Below, one piece after another: positions 1 through 5,325 of a stretch of DNA of 6,097 bases. A program made the translations under genes and the position numbers. Origin of the DNA: Lachnospiraceae bacterium (GTDB taxonomy: Bacteria; Bacillota_A; Clostridia; Lachnospirales; Lachnospiraceae); assembly GCA_017416055.1 (NCBI GenBank), contig JAFQDI010000040.1, positions 1 to 6,097 of the forward strand, written 5' to 3'. Within the stretch, counting starts at the first letter, position 1. Each line of letters opens with the position of its first letter. Below the pieces are notes generated by a model that saw nothing but the letters and a program-made list of their open reading frames with translations, had not been told where the DNA came from and ran no database searches.

Positions 1-12
1 AGAGTGTATAAA

Positions 13-1362
13 ATGAAACAGACAGAACAAAATCTTGCCACCACCGGACCGATTGGAAAACAAATCGCGCGGCTTTTTCTGCCGGTCTGGTTTGGCCTTT
101 TATTTCAGCAGTTATATAATGCAGTAGATACGCTGGTTGTCGGCCGGTTTGTGGGAACCAATGCGGTGGCGGCTGTGGGCAATGTGGCGTTTGTGGTGCA
201 GTTGATCATCGGCTTTTGCGTGGGAATCGCGGGAGGAGCAGGTGTGATCATTTCTCAGCACTTCGGAGCGGGAAAGATGGAACAGGTGAAGATTGACATC
301 CGATGCAGTCTGGCACTTGCTGTGATCGGTGGATTGATCTTTTCTGTGGCGAGTGTGGCATTGACCGGAGATATTGTGAGGTGGATGAACACGCCGGAGG
401 AGATCATCGAGGGTTCGATCACCTATCTGCAAGTATATTTTTCCGCGATGATTCCTGTACTGATCTATAATTTTGGCACTGCGATTTTGTGTGGCATGGG
501 AGATTCCAAACGACCACTTTATGTGTTAGTCGTGGCCTCTATTGTGAATATCGTGTTGGATTTGGTATTTGTGATCGTGTTCGACTGGGGAGTGTTCGGT
601 GTCGCCCTTGCGACGGATATTGCGCAGATTGTCAGTGCGGTGTTGATGATTGTTCTTTTGGTCAGGGCAGTACCGGGTGCGTTGAAGGGCGATATAAAGT
701 ACCCTGCGGTCTATGGCAGCATCTTCAGGATCGGGGTCCCCAATGCAGTGCAGAGTGTGATGTATGCCTTCTCGAATTTGTTGGTGCAGGTGGCGGTGAA
801 CGGGTTCGGTACCGCAGTGGTTGCGGCGTGGACGATTTACGGAAAAGTGGATTGTCTGCATTGGATGACGACAAGTGCGATGGGAACCGCGATTACATCG
901 TATGCGGGACAGAATTTCGGAGCAGGAAAATATGATCGCGTCAAAAAGGGAACCTGGCTGGGCAATCTGTACCTCGGTGCAACGGTAGCGGTCATTATTG
1001 CTGTTTTGTATCTGGGGGCCTACCCGTTATTTGATTTCTTTTCTGATGATTATGAAGTGATTGAATTGGGTGTGGGGATGATGTACTATCTGGTTCCGGC
1101 CTACCTGTTGTATTTTCCGACGGAGGTGTTTTCCGGCGCGCTTCGCGGCTGCGGTGATGTGAAGATCCCGACAATCGTGTCGATTCTCGGAACCTGTCTG
1201 GTGAGAGGCTTCTGGGTTTGGATTATCGTGCCGCTGTTCCCGAGCATGGAGACCGTTATGCTTTGCTACGTGATTTCATGGGCACTGGTGACCGGCTTTT
1301 ACTTTGTTTATTTCCCGAGAGGGCGATGGCTCACACGATGTGTGGCCGGGTTGGATAATTAG
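13..1362 (+). CDS. MATE family multidrug/metabolite efflux transporter
   Basis: This is a polytopic membrane transporter that would export cationic drugs, dyes or metabolites by Na+ or H+ antiport (family knowledge; the substrate is not readable here). At 449 residues it has the usual MATE length and about 12 hydrophobic segments. The N-terminal family signature is visible: GPIGKQIARLFLP (about residues 12-24), then LYNAVDTLVVGRFVG (34-48). The two halves carry matching signatures, CGMGDSKRP near 160-168 and RGCGDVKIP near 378-386, as expected from the internal duplication of MATE proteins. I chose ATG at 13, but an in-frame GTG at 4 is also possible. Any ribosome binding site lies at or beyond the window edge, so the true start cannot be settled. 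A strong terminator follows directly, so the gene ends its transcription unit. The family call is firm; the subfamily (NorM, DinF or other) is not. Confidence 0.93.
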   Translation: MKQTEQNLATTGPIGKQIARLFLPVWFGLLFQQLYNAVDTLVVGRFVGTNAVAAVGNVAFVVQLIIGFCVGIAGGAGVIISQHFGAGKMEQVKIDIRCSLALAVIGGLIFSVASVALTGDIVRWMNTPEEIIEGSITYLQVYFSAMIPVLIYNFGTAILCGMGDSKRPLYVLVVASIVNIVLDLVFVIVFDWGVFGVALATDIAQIVSAVLMIVLLVRAVPGALKGDIKYPAVYGSIFRIGVPNAVQSVMYAFSNLLVQVAVNGFGTAVVAAWTIYGKVDCLHWMTTSAMGTAITSYAGQNFGAGKYDRVKKGTWLGNLYLGATVAVIIAVLYLGAYPLFDFFSDDYEVIELGVGMMYYLVPAYLLYFPTEVFSGALRGCGDVKIPTIVSILGTCLVRGFWVWIIVPLFPSMETVMLCYVISWALVTGFYFVYFPRGRWLTRCVAGLDN

Positions 1363-1392
1363 AGAGAGGGAGGATGCTCCTTCTCTTTTTTT
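1361..1392 (+). terminator. Intrinsic terminator of the MATE gene
   Basis: GAGAGGGAG (1364-1372) pairs with CTCCTTCTC (1377-1385), giving 9 bp with one G-U, and the loop is GATG. The stem can extend by A-U pairs and runs into seven T residues (1386-1392). It begins right at the stop codon of the transporter. Confidence 0.9.
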
Positions 1393-1404
1393 GACTTAAA
1401 AAAT

Positions 1405-1416
1405 AGAAACGTTTCT
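1405..1416. promoter_or_regulatory. Perfect 12-bp palindrome, LacI-family-like operator candidate
   Basis: AGAAACGTTTCT is an exact palindrome centred on CG, in an AT-rich stretch. LacI/GalR-family operators have this form. It matches the CcpA cre consensus only in the core, so a dedicated sugar regulator is a better guess than CcpA. It lies about 44 bp upstream of the best -35 box for the secreted-protein gene and just after a TTGACT (1391-1396) for which I find no good -10. That it is a binding site is inference. Confidence 0.45.
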
Positions 1417-1459
1417 TAGTAAAAATAGTTAATTTTTGTTTTTGTCGGTGAAAATAATA

Positions 1460-1488
1460 TTGACAAATTGACGTTGATATTTTAAACT
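1460..1488 (+). promoter_or_regulatory. Sigma-A-type promoter for the secreted-protein gene
   Basis: TTGACA (1460-1465) is followed after 17 bp by TAAACT (1483-1488), in very AT-rich DNA. An overlapping alternative is TTGACG (1468-1473), 17 bp, GATTAT (1491-1496). Either start site would give a 5' leader of about 160-170 nt. The -35 is perfect while both -10 boxes are 4 of 6, so the exact start is uncertain. Confidence 0.6.
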
Positions 1489-1494
1489 TAGATT

Positions 1495-1665
1495 ATCTTA
1501 CTTAGAGAAAACTTCTTCATTTGTGCAACAGAGTGATTTGCTTTTGCTTTGAAGCCGGAGGAAGGAAACAGCATCGGTTGTTTACAATCGGTGTGTGCAA
1601 GATCCTGTCCGGAGGACGCAGGACGAAAAAGATCCTCCGAAAAAATATTTCACGAGGTGAAGGAT
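1495..1665 (+). promoter_or_regulatory. Long 5' leader with alternative base pairing
   Basis: This non-coding leader precedes the secreted-protein gene. CCGGAGGA occurs twice (1555-1562 and 1609-1616). Seven bases of either copy (CGGAGGA) can pair perfectly with the single TCCTCCG at 1633-1639; the nearer copy gives a 7-bp stem with a 16-nt loop. A second, exclusive fold is CCTGTCC/GGACGCAGG (1604-1622), 7 bp with a CG bulge. AAGATCCT is also repeated (1599-1606, 1629-1636), and its ATCCT could pair with the AGGAT just before the start codon (1661-1665). I could not match the sequence by eye to any riboswitch class I know, including c-di-GMP I/II, THF, glutamine and fluoride. A regulatory role is inference. 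Confidence 0.4.
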
Positions 1666-2301
1666 ATGAAGAGAAGTTTTGTAGCAATGGCACTGATCAT
1701 GGTTCTGTGTCTGTCCCAGTTCCTGATTGGAAACGCAGCAGGTAAGGCATTGGATATCACGGATACCATCGTAGTTAACGAGGGTGACGCAGCAAACAAC
1801 GCTTATGAGCTCGAGAAGACCGATGCAGGCGTAGTTGTTAAGGGTACTAGCACGAAGGGCGAGTGGGCTTGCCTGAAGGGTGCCATCGACGGAAACGCGA
1901 AAGAGTATGCTAAGCTTGTGCTTAAGGTAGAAGGTAAGGCAGGAACCACTCTTAAGCTGAAATTAGAAGGTGGAGTTGATTCTGCAGTTATCGAGTCCGG
2001 TTGGGAGCATGCTAATTTCAATGATCCTGTGCTGGTTGATGGCGAGCAGACCATCGAGTGGACTCTTGATCCTGCATGGCTGACCAGCGATGGCGGACAG
2101 AGCCTTGTAATCTTCATTAACCCTGGTAAAGCAGGTGCTACTGATGAGGTTACCTTCAAGTCCGTAAAGCTTGTTACTGCTGATTACGTAGAGCCTGAGA
2201 TCGACGATACCGCTGATATCAATGTTGCTCCCCTGTACGCAGTTCTGGTTCTTGGCGTTGCTGTAGTTGCATTCGCTTCCAAGAAGAGATTTGCTAGATA
2301 A
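1666..2301 (+). CDS. Exported, membrane-anchored protein with carbohydrate-binding-like domain
   Basis: The product is a 211-residue cell-surface protein. Residues 1-28 form a signal peptide (MKR, then a hydrophobic core; cleavage probably near NAA/GKA). Residues about 30-172 are beta-rich, with spaced Trp and Gly and a FINPGKAG stretch (150-157), resembling galactose-binding-like/CBM beta-sandwich modules. An acidic linker (VEPEIDD) leads to a hydrophobic helix (about 187-204) and a KKRFAR tail. This end has the layout of a sortase signal but no LPXTG, so a plain membrane anchor is likelier. No catalytic domain is present, so a sugar-binding or structural role is inference. The start is ATG 1666: GAGGTGAAGGAT lies just upstream and a signal peptide begins there. 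The open frame extends up to 1549, but that part shows no protein-like signal. Valine codons are nearly all GTT/GTA, against mostly GTG in the MATE gene, which suggests high expression. Confidence 0.8.
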   Translation: MKRSFVAMALIMVLCLSQFLIGNAAGKALDITDTIVVNEGDAANNAYELEKTDAGVVVKGTSTKGEWACLKGAIDGNAKEYAKLVLKVEGKAGTTLKLKLEGGVDSAVIESGWEHANFNDPVLVDGEQTIEWTLDPAWLTSDGGQSLVIFINPGKAGATDEVTFKSVKLVTADYVEPEIDDTADINVAPLYAVLVLGVAVVAFASKKRFAR

Positions 2302-2327
2302 TCAAAACTGAATATTGATTAAATGAT

Positions 2328-2362
2328 AAGGACTCCGGCTGACAAGTGTAGCCGGAGTCTTT
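2328..2362 (+). terminator. GC-rich hairpin terminator after the secreted-protein gene
   Basis: GACTCCGGCT (2331-2340) pairs perfectly with AGCCGGAGTC (2350-2359) around a 9-nt loop, and AAG/TTT extends the base. The T-tract is short (TCTTTG), so termination may be less efficient than at 1361-1392. Confidence 0.75.
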
Positions 2363-2428
2363 GCTATATCTGTAACTTCATTCTCAAAAAGTCCTAAACA
2401 CAAGAAATAGAATAAAGCCAAAACAGGC

Positions 2429-2457
2429 TTGACAGATTTATTTCGACATATTATAAT
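2429..2457 (+). promoter_or_regulatory. Perfect-consensus sigma-A promoter
   Basis: TTGACA (2429-2434), exactly 17 bp, then TATAAT (2452-2457). All 12 consensus bases match. The start would fall near 2464, leaving a short leader of about 30 nt to the ATG at 2494. I see no obvious operator, so expression is probably constitutive and strong. The stretch 2363-2428 before it holds nothing I can identify. Confidence 0.9.
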
Positions 2458-2493
2458 CATATTCGTCATCAAACAGACAGGAGGTGAGTAGAA

Positions 2494-2880
2494 ATGCTTG
2501 ACCAAAATGATCTGAAGATTCTTGCGGGAATGTTTGCCGCGAGTGAAGAACGAATGATGAAACGCATAGACCGTCTGGAAGAGCGCATGGACCGTCTGGA
2601 GGCCCGAATTGATGGTTTGGAAGGCCGCATGGACCGTTTGGAAAAGAGTGTAGATGCGTTGAGAATCCAACAGAAGAAGATGGAGGAGAATATTTACGAT
2701 GAGATAGGACGAGTTCAGACCTATCTTGAGAAGAAAATCGACGCAGTACAGAAAGATGTGGATGAAATGAAGCAATATTATCGGATTGAGCGTATGGAGA
2801 ATGCTGCTTCGACAACGATCTTGAGAATCGTTTCCGATTTGCAAAAGGATGTTGCTGAACTGAAACAGAAGATTGCTTGA
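2494..2880 (+). CDS. Small cytoplasmic coiled-coil protein, unknown function
   Basis: The product has 128 residues, is highly charged, and lacks a signal peptide or membrane segment. Residues 24-58 are five tandem heptads of the form R-[IM]-D-R-L-E-x (RIDRLEE, RMDRLEA, RIDGLEG, RMDRLEK, SVDALRI). They are followed by more heptad-like helix (60-95) and a final amphipathic helix (about 108-127). A parallel homo-oligomeric coiled coil is the natural reading. The start is firm: AGGAGGTGA (2479-2487) sits 6 nt before the ATG and a perfect promoter is 36 bp upstream. The gene stands alone between terminators. Similar RMDRLE-repeat proteins are common in Clostridia without assigned function. The low-complexity repeat makes homology-based naming unreliable, and I do not assign a role. 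A 212-residue open frame on the opposite strand is a shadow of this gene. Confidence 0.82.
   Translation: MLDQNDLKILAGMFAASEERMMKRIDRLEERMDRLEARIDGLEGRMDRLEKSVDALRIQQKKMEENIYDEIGRVQTYLEKKIDAVQKDVDEMKQYYRIERMENAASTTILRIVSDLQKDVAELKQKIA
2563..2646 (+). repeat. Four tandem 21-bp repeats encoding RMDRLE heptads
   Basis: Units start at 2563, 2584, 2605 and 2626. Units 1, 2 and 4 are nearly identical (CGCATRGACCGTYTGGA core), while unit 3 has diverged at several positions but keeps the heptad. The 21-bp period equals one coiled-coil heptad, so copy-number changes would stay in frame. Confidence 0.85.
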
Positions 2881-2929
2881 TGATTCGCAGAGGTACAGGA
2901 GAAAAATCCATCTTACAGAATACAAAAGA

Positions 2930-2977
2930 AAAGCTGTCACATTCCGAAAGCATCCGGGCTGTGGCAGCTTTAGTTTT
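2930..2977. terminator. Bidirectional terminator between convergent genes
   Basis: AAAGCTGTCACA (2930-2941) pairs with TGTGGCAGCTTT (2960-2971), 12 bp with one G-U; the loop holds a small CCG/CGG inner stem. Read on the minus strand, the stem is followed by TTCTTTTG, which suits the kinase gene ending at 3011. On the plus strand TAGTTTTG follows, serving the coiled-coil gene. Confidence 0.8.
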
Positions 2978-3010
2978 GTGGAATAGGGATCAGAAGCACT
3001 GAAGGATAAA

Positions 3011-3844
3011 TTATTGATTTACGGCTTCGATCAGCTTCATGAGTACCGGCTCAAACGCGGCACCGTACCAGTGGTTTTCTTCCTTGGCGGTATATTTGAT
3101 GCATTCTACGGTATAATCAGCAGCAATCTTCGCGGATTCATAAGCACTCTTTCCTTTGACCAGAGCACCCACAAAGGCAGAGGCGTAGATGTCGCCGGTG
3201 CCGTGACAGCTGTTTGGCTGCTTGCTATGCTCATAATAGGAATATTTTCCTCCTTCATACACAACGACACCGTTGGTATTCGGACGATAGGAGATGCCGG
3301 TGAAAATGATATTTTTGCAGCCGAGCGCAGTCAATTTTTCCAGAATTCCATCAATGTACGCGCGATCGTACTCAGTGCGGTATTCCGTGTCGGTGAGGAA
3401 ACAAGCTTCGGTGAGATTGGGGAGAACGTAGTCAGCCTTTCCGCAGAGCTTTTTCATCGCCTCCACGAAGGGGGCATCGAAGCCGACGTACAGTTTTCCG
3501 TTGTCCGCCATGGCGGGATCGACGATCTTTACACAGTTTTTGGCACCGGTGGCGGTGAAGATATCCGACACATAATCAATCTGCTTGGTGCTTCCTAAGT
3601 ATCCGGTGTAAATGGCATCAAACTTGATGCCTTCCTTCACCCAATGATCCTTGATCGCAGGCATATCCTCAGTCAGGTCGTGGAAGGTGAAACCGGTGAA
3701 TCCACCGGTATGGGTGGAAAGTACTGCGGAAGGGAGGACGCAGGTCTCAACGCCGCAGGCAGAAATAATCGGAAGTGCCACGGTGAGAGAGCACTGTCCG
3801 ACACAAGAGATATCTTGAATGGTGAGTATTTTCGGGTATGACAT
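3011..3844 (-). CDS. Pyridoxal/pyridoxamine kinase (PdxK/PdxY family)
   Basis: This cytoplasmic enzyme phosphorylates pyridoxal, pyridoxamine or pyridoxine with ATP, in the salvage route to pyridoxal 5'-phosphate. It has 277 residues, close to the family norm, in a ribokinase-like fold. Visible signatures are the N-terminal ILTIQDISCVGQCS (6-19), a HTGGF substrate-loop segment (45-49), DPAMADNGKLY (109-119, equivalent to the DPVMGDxGxxY of PdxK/PdxY), NLTEA (143-147) and the GTGD anion hole with catalytic Asp218 (215-218). The ATG at 3844 was chosen because AAGGAGG lies 7-8 nt upstream; an in-frame ATG at 3880 would add 12 unconvincing residues. The sequence does not tell PdxK from PdxY or show substrate preference, so no symbol is given. 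The gene appears to be monocistronic, or at most weakly read through from the upstream minus-strand genes. Confidence 0.92.
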   Translation of the reverse strand: MSYPKILTIQDISCVGQCSLTVALPIISACGVETCVLPSAVLSTHTGGFTGFTFHDLTEDMPAIKDHWVKEGIKFDAIYTGYLGSTKQIDYVSDIFTATGAKNCVKIVDPAMADNGKLYVGFDAPFVEAMKKLCGKADYVLPNLTEACFLTDTEYRTEYDRAYIDGILEKLTALGCKNIIFTGISYRPNTNGVVVYEGGKYSYYEHSKQPNSCHGTGDIYASAFVGALVKGKSAYESAKIAADYTVECIKYTAKEENHWYGAAFEPVLMKLIEAVNQ

Positions 3845-3905
3845 GGTATTGCCTCCTTCTGTTCGGCAGCGATAGATCATCAGAGGGATGATTCACGCTT
3901 GTGAT

Positions 3906-3925
3906 GTATGTTAGTGCATACTATA
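3906..3925 (-). promoter_or_regulatory. Possible kinase promoter -10 overlapped by an inverted repeat
   Basis: On the minus strand TATAGT (3925-3920) is a fair -10, but only a poor -35 (ATTTAA) sits 17 bp upstream. GTATG (3906-3910) and CATAC (3917-3921) form a 5-bp inverted repeat with a 6-nt spacer. It would overlap the -10 and the start site, where a repressor would bind. Both assignments are tentative. Confidence 0.35.
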
Positions 3926-3980
3926 CTCCAATCTGGCCTTGATTAAATATCCAAAAACGAATTTTTTTATAATGCCAGTT

Positions 3981-4262
3981 TTATTTTTTTGTGATGCCGG
4001 CAAGCATTTGTCGCAGGGAATCCACTCGTTTCTGCTCCTCAGGGGTCAGGTTTTCCCGGAGCACACAGAGAATGACGTCGGTTTCTTCATCAGTGAAGTG
4101 AATTCCTTTCTTTTTGGCATTGGAATTTACTGCCAGCAGAAAAGGGAGTATGTTGTCCGGTTTTTGCTTTGCGGTCTGGTCGGCTAATTTTTCTAACCAG
4201 TCTAGTTTGCTTGCATCCATTTTCTTTAATGTGGGGTGGCTTTTCCAAGAGGGAGTGTTCAT
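3981..4262 (-). CDS. Uncharacterised 93-residue helical protein
   Basis: I do not recognise a named family. The protein is soluble and predicted to be all helical: KLDWLEKLADQT (19-30), then NILPFLLAVNSNAKKK (37-52), FTDEETDVILCVLREN (56-71) and a last helix starting LTPEEQKR (72-79). It has no signal peptide, membrane helix or cysteine motif. I start it at ATG 4262 because AGAAAGGAA lies just upstream. The longer in-frame option (4352) would add a hydrophobic 30-residue stretch that overlaps the end of the upstream gene and has no good ribosome binding site. It follows the 163-residue gene by 79 nt on the same strand with no terminator I can see between them, so co-transcription is likely. 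Its LTPEEQ helix start resembles the C-terminus of that neighbour (LTPEQMAL). No clear intrinsic terminator follows it. Function unknown. Confidence 0.75.
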   Translation of the reverse strand: MNTPSWKSHPTLKKMDASKLDWLEKLADQTAKQKPDNILPFLLAVNSNAKKKGIHFTDEETDVILCVLRENLTPEEQKRVDSLRQMLAGITKK

Positions 4263-4341
4263 GAGAGATTCCTTTCTATTTGTGATTGTGATTGTACAAG
4301 TGGTTACAAACAGGAAAAATGATGATGAAAGGATGATCAGA

Positions 4342-4833
4342 TTACAGATCATTGAGCATCGCGTCGTATTCGTTAAACAGGGCCATCTGTTCGGGCGTCA
4401 GCATTGATGAAAACAAGGAGCTGATTTGATCGTTGTCCGTCGAAAAAGTGGGCGTGGCCGGACCGCCACTACTCATCATCTCTCCTAAATGGTCAAAAAG
4501 TCCCGATTTAGAGAATTGACGAACAGTTTTTATCATCTGAAAGGCGTTTTGCATTTGCCGAAATGTCTGTTGCTGTTCCGGATCGCAGTAGGGAAAGATA
4601 TGTTCCAAAAGCTCGGGTCCACGGTCGGAATTATCCACGGCGTGTGAAAGGGGAGCTAATTTGGAGATTGGAAGCGTCAGACACTGGCGGAGCTCCATAA
4701 GTTTGATCAGAAGGATCATCTGACGTTGTCTGGCAGGAGGAAAAAGGAAGATTAGAATCTTGAGCATTTGCAGTTGATTGCTGCAAAGAAGAGCGTCGAG
4801 CGGCGTCATTTTCCAACCATCTGTTTGATTCAT
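4342..4833 (-). CDS. Uncharacterised 163-residue helical protein, operon partner of the 93-residue gene
   Basis: I do not recognise a named family. The N-terminal part is amphipathic to hydrophobic helix (LQMLKILIFLFPP, 21-33, then MILLIKLMEL, 39-48). The middle is charged, and a Gly/Ser/Pro/Thr linker (121-132) leads to a C-terminal helix. Three places share a Pro-x-x-Gln helix-start pattern: FPPARQRQ (31-38), CDPEQQQT (83-90) and LTPEQMAL (145-152), each followed by Met/Phe/Leu-rich helix. This suggests a degenerate internal repeat. The start at ATG 4833 is supported by AAAGGAGG about 6 nt upstream. There is no signal peptide or convincing membrane span, although residues 21-48 could associate with a membrane. 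The gene lies downstream of the Cys-rich gene but is separated from it by a strong hairpin. No clear promoter is visible. Function unknown; a structural or protein-binding role is only a guess. Confidence 0.78.
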   Translation of the reverse strand: MNQTDGWKMTPLDALLCSNQLQMLKILIFLFPPARQRQMILLIKLMELRQCLTLPISKLAPLSHAVDNSDRGPELLEHIFPYCDPEQQQTFRQMQNAFQMIKTVRQFSKSGLFDHLGEMMSSGGPATPTFSTDNDQISSLFSSMLTPEQMALFNEYDAMLNDL

Positions 4834-4946
4834 GCGATCCTCCTTTCAACCTGTTCTTTCTAGTTTATGCAAAAGGACGAGGAGCGATGACTGGAGGAGA
4901 TAAGACGAAAAGCCACCGATGGTCGCACGCCTTTTTGCGCAACACA

Positions 4947-4972
4947 GAGGGGCTGCCGACCGACAGCCCCTC
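4947..4972 (-). terminator. Strong hairpin after the Cys-rich gene
   Basis: GAGGGGCTG (4947-4955) pairs perfectly with CAGCCCCTC (4964-4972), 9 GC-rich bp with an 8-nt loop, 33 bp past the stop codon of the Cys-rich gene. There is no T-tract on either strand. It could be a weak or factor-assisted terminator, or a 3' stabilising hairpin permitting read-through into the 163-residue gene. The rest of 4834-5005 shows nothing else. Confidence 0.55.
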
Positions 4973-5005
4973 CATCCGATTTCAGTTGATGGCAAAATGC
5001 ATGGA

Positions 5006-5269
5006 TTAGCAGCATCCACAGTTGTCACGGCTGTTTCCGCAGTTGTTTCCGCAGTTGTTGTAACCCAAGCCGGAGCCACTGCCGCATCCACCGCACAGGA
5101 ACAGCAGGAGGATGATCCAGATGCAACTGTTGTCGGAACCACAACCGCAGCCGTCAGATGAACCGAAGCCGTTGTTGCCGCAGCAGAAGAGCAGAATCAG
5201 GATGATCCAGATGCAGCTATTGTTATTGTTGCCGCCGCATCCACAGTTGTTGCAGGATAAATCACACAT
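5006..5269 (-). CDS. Cys/Gly/Asn-rich 87-residue protein with duplicated hydrophobic core
   Basis: This small protein has 17 cysteines in 87 residues, in clusters such as CNNCGCGG (6-13), CGCG (41-44), CGGC (59-62), CGNNC (73-77) and CGCC (84-87). Two copies of SCIWIIL (18-24 and 48-54) begin hydrophobic runs of about 10 residues, each followed by Cys (LLFCCG, LLFLCGG). The copies are exactly 30 residues apart. The runs are too short for ordinary membrane spans, and there is no signal peptide. ATG 5269 is supported by TTGGAGGT ending 7 nt upstream; the longer frame to 5425 would cross the divergent promoter and the neighbouring gene start. The composition resembles small Gly/Asn-rich proteins of spore-formers (the YjcZ type shares a short aromatic-hydrophobic core), but I see no true match. 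Metal binding, disulfide cross-linking and spore-layer assembly are all possible; none is shown. Confidence 0.82.
   Translation of the reverse strand: MCDLSCNNCGCGGNNNNSCIWIILILLFCCGNNGFGSSDGCGCGSDNSCIWIILLLFLCGGCGSGSGLGYNNCGNNCGNSRDNCGCC
5109..5215 (-). repeat. 90-bp-period direct repeat inside the Cys-rich gene
   Basis: AGGATGATCCAGATGCA occurs at 5109-5125 and again at 5199-5215, identical over 17 bp and exactly 90 bp (30 codons) apart. It encodes the two SCIWIIL cores (reverse strand). Flanking sequence is similar but diverged, consistent with an in-frame internal duplication. Confidence 0.85.
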
Positions 5270-5296
5270 GAGAAAGACCTCCAAAAGGTATTTACA

Positions 5297-5325
5297 ATAA
5301 TATGTTATGAGATGTGGCTTGACCA
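5297..5325 (-). promoter_or_regulatory. Promoter of the Cys-rich gene
   Basis: On the minus strand TGGTCA (5325-5320), 17 bp, TATTAT (5302-5297). The -10 matches 5 of 6 and the -35 4 of 6. The start site would be near 5290, giving a short leader before the ATG at 5269. Its -35 overlaps that of the divergent promoter. Confidence 0.55.

Noticed and set aside
1405..1416. CcpA catabolite-response element
   Set aside because: Only the central bases match the cre consensus and the outer TG/CA positions are missing.
1555..1639. Known riboswitch (c-di-GMP, THF, glutamine) in the leader
   Set aside because: The conserved cores of these classes as I know them are not present; only generic alternative pairing is supported.
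1549..1665. N-terminal extension of the secreted protein from a TTG at 1549
   Set aside because: It would place 39 charged residues before a typical signal peptide, while ATG 1666 has its own ribosome binding site; the stretch is better read as a leader.
2302..2940. A 212-residue open frame on the minus strand (and a 171-residue one at 2438-2953)
   Set aside because: They lie antisense to the coiled-coil gene, which has a perfect promoter, a ribosome binding site and clear heptad periodicity. The antisense repeats (LFQTVHAAFQTI and similar) simply mirror the heptad DNA.
3014..3598. A 194-residue open frame on the plus strand
   Set aside because: It is antisense to the pyridoxal kinase, whose motifs are intact over the whole length. 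No ribosome binding site or recognisable protein signature.
4263..4352. Hydrophobic 30-residue extension of the 93-residue protein, which would give it a signal-like N-terminus
   Set aside because: No good ribosome binding site at 4352 and it overlaps the end of the upstream gene; ATG 4262 has AGAAAGGAA in place.
4846..5161. Ala/Thr-rich open frames on both strands (4846-5142 minus, 4919-5161 plus)
   Set aside because: They are low-complexity frame shadows of the repetitive Cys-rich gene and run through the hairpin at 4947-4972.
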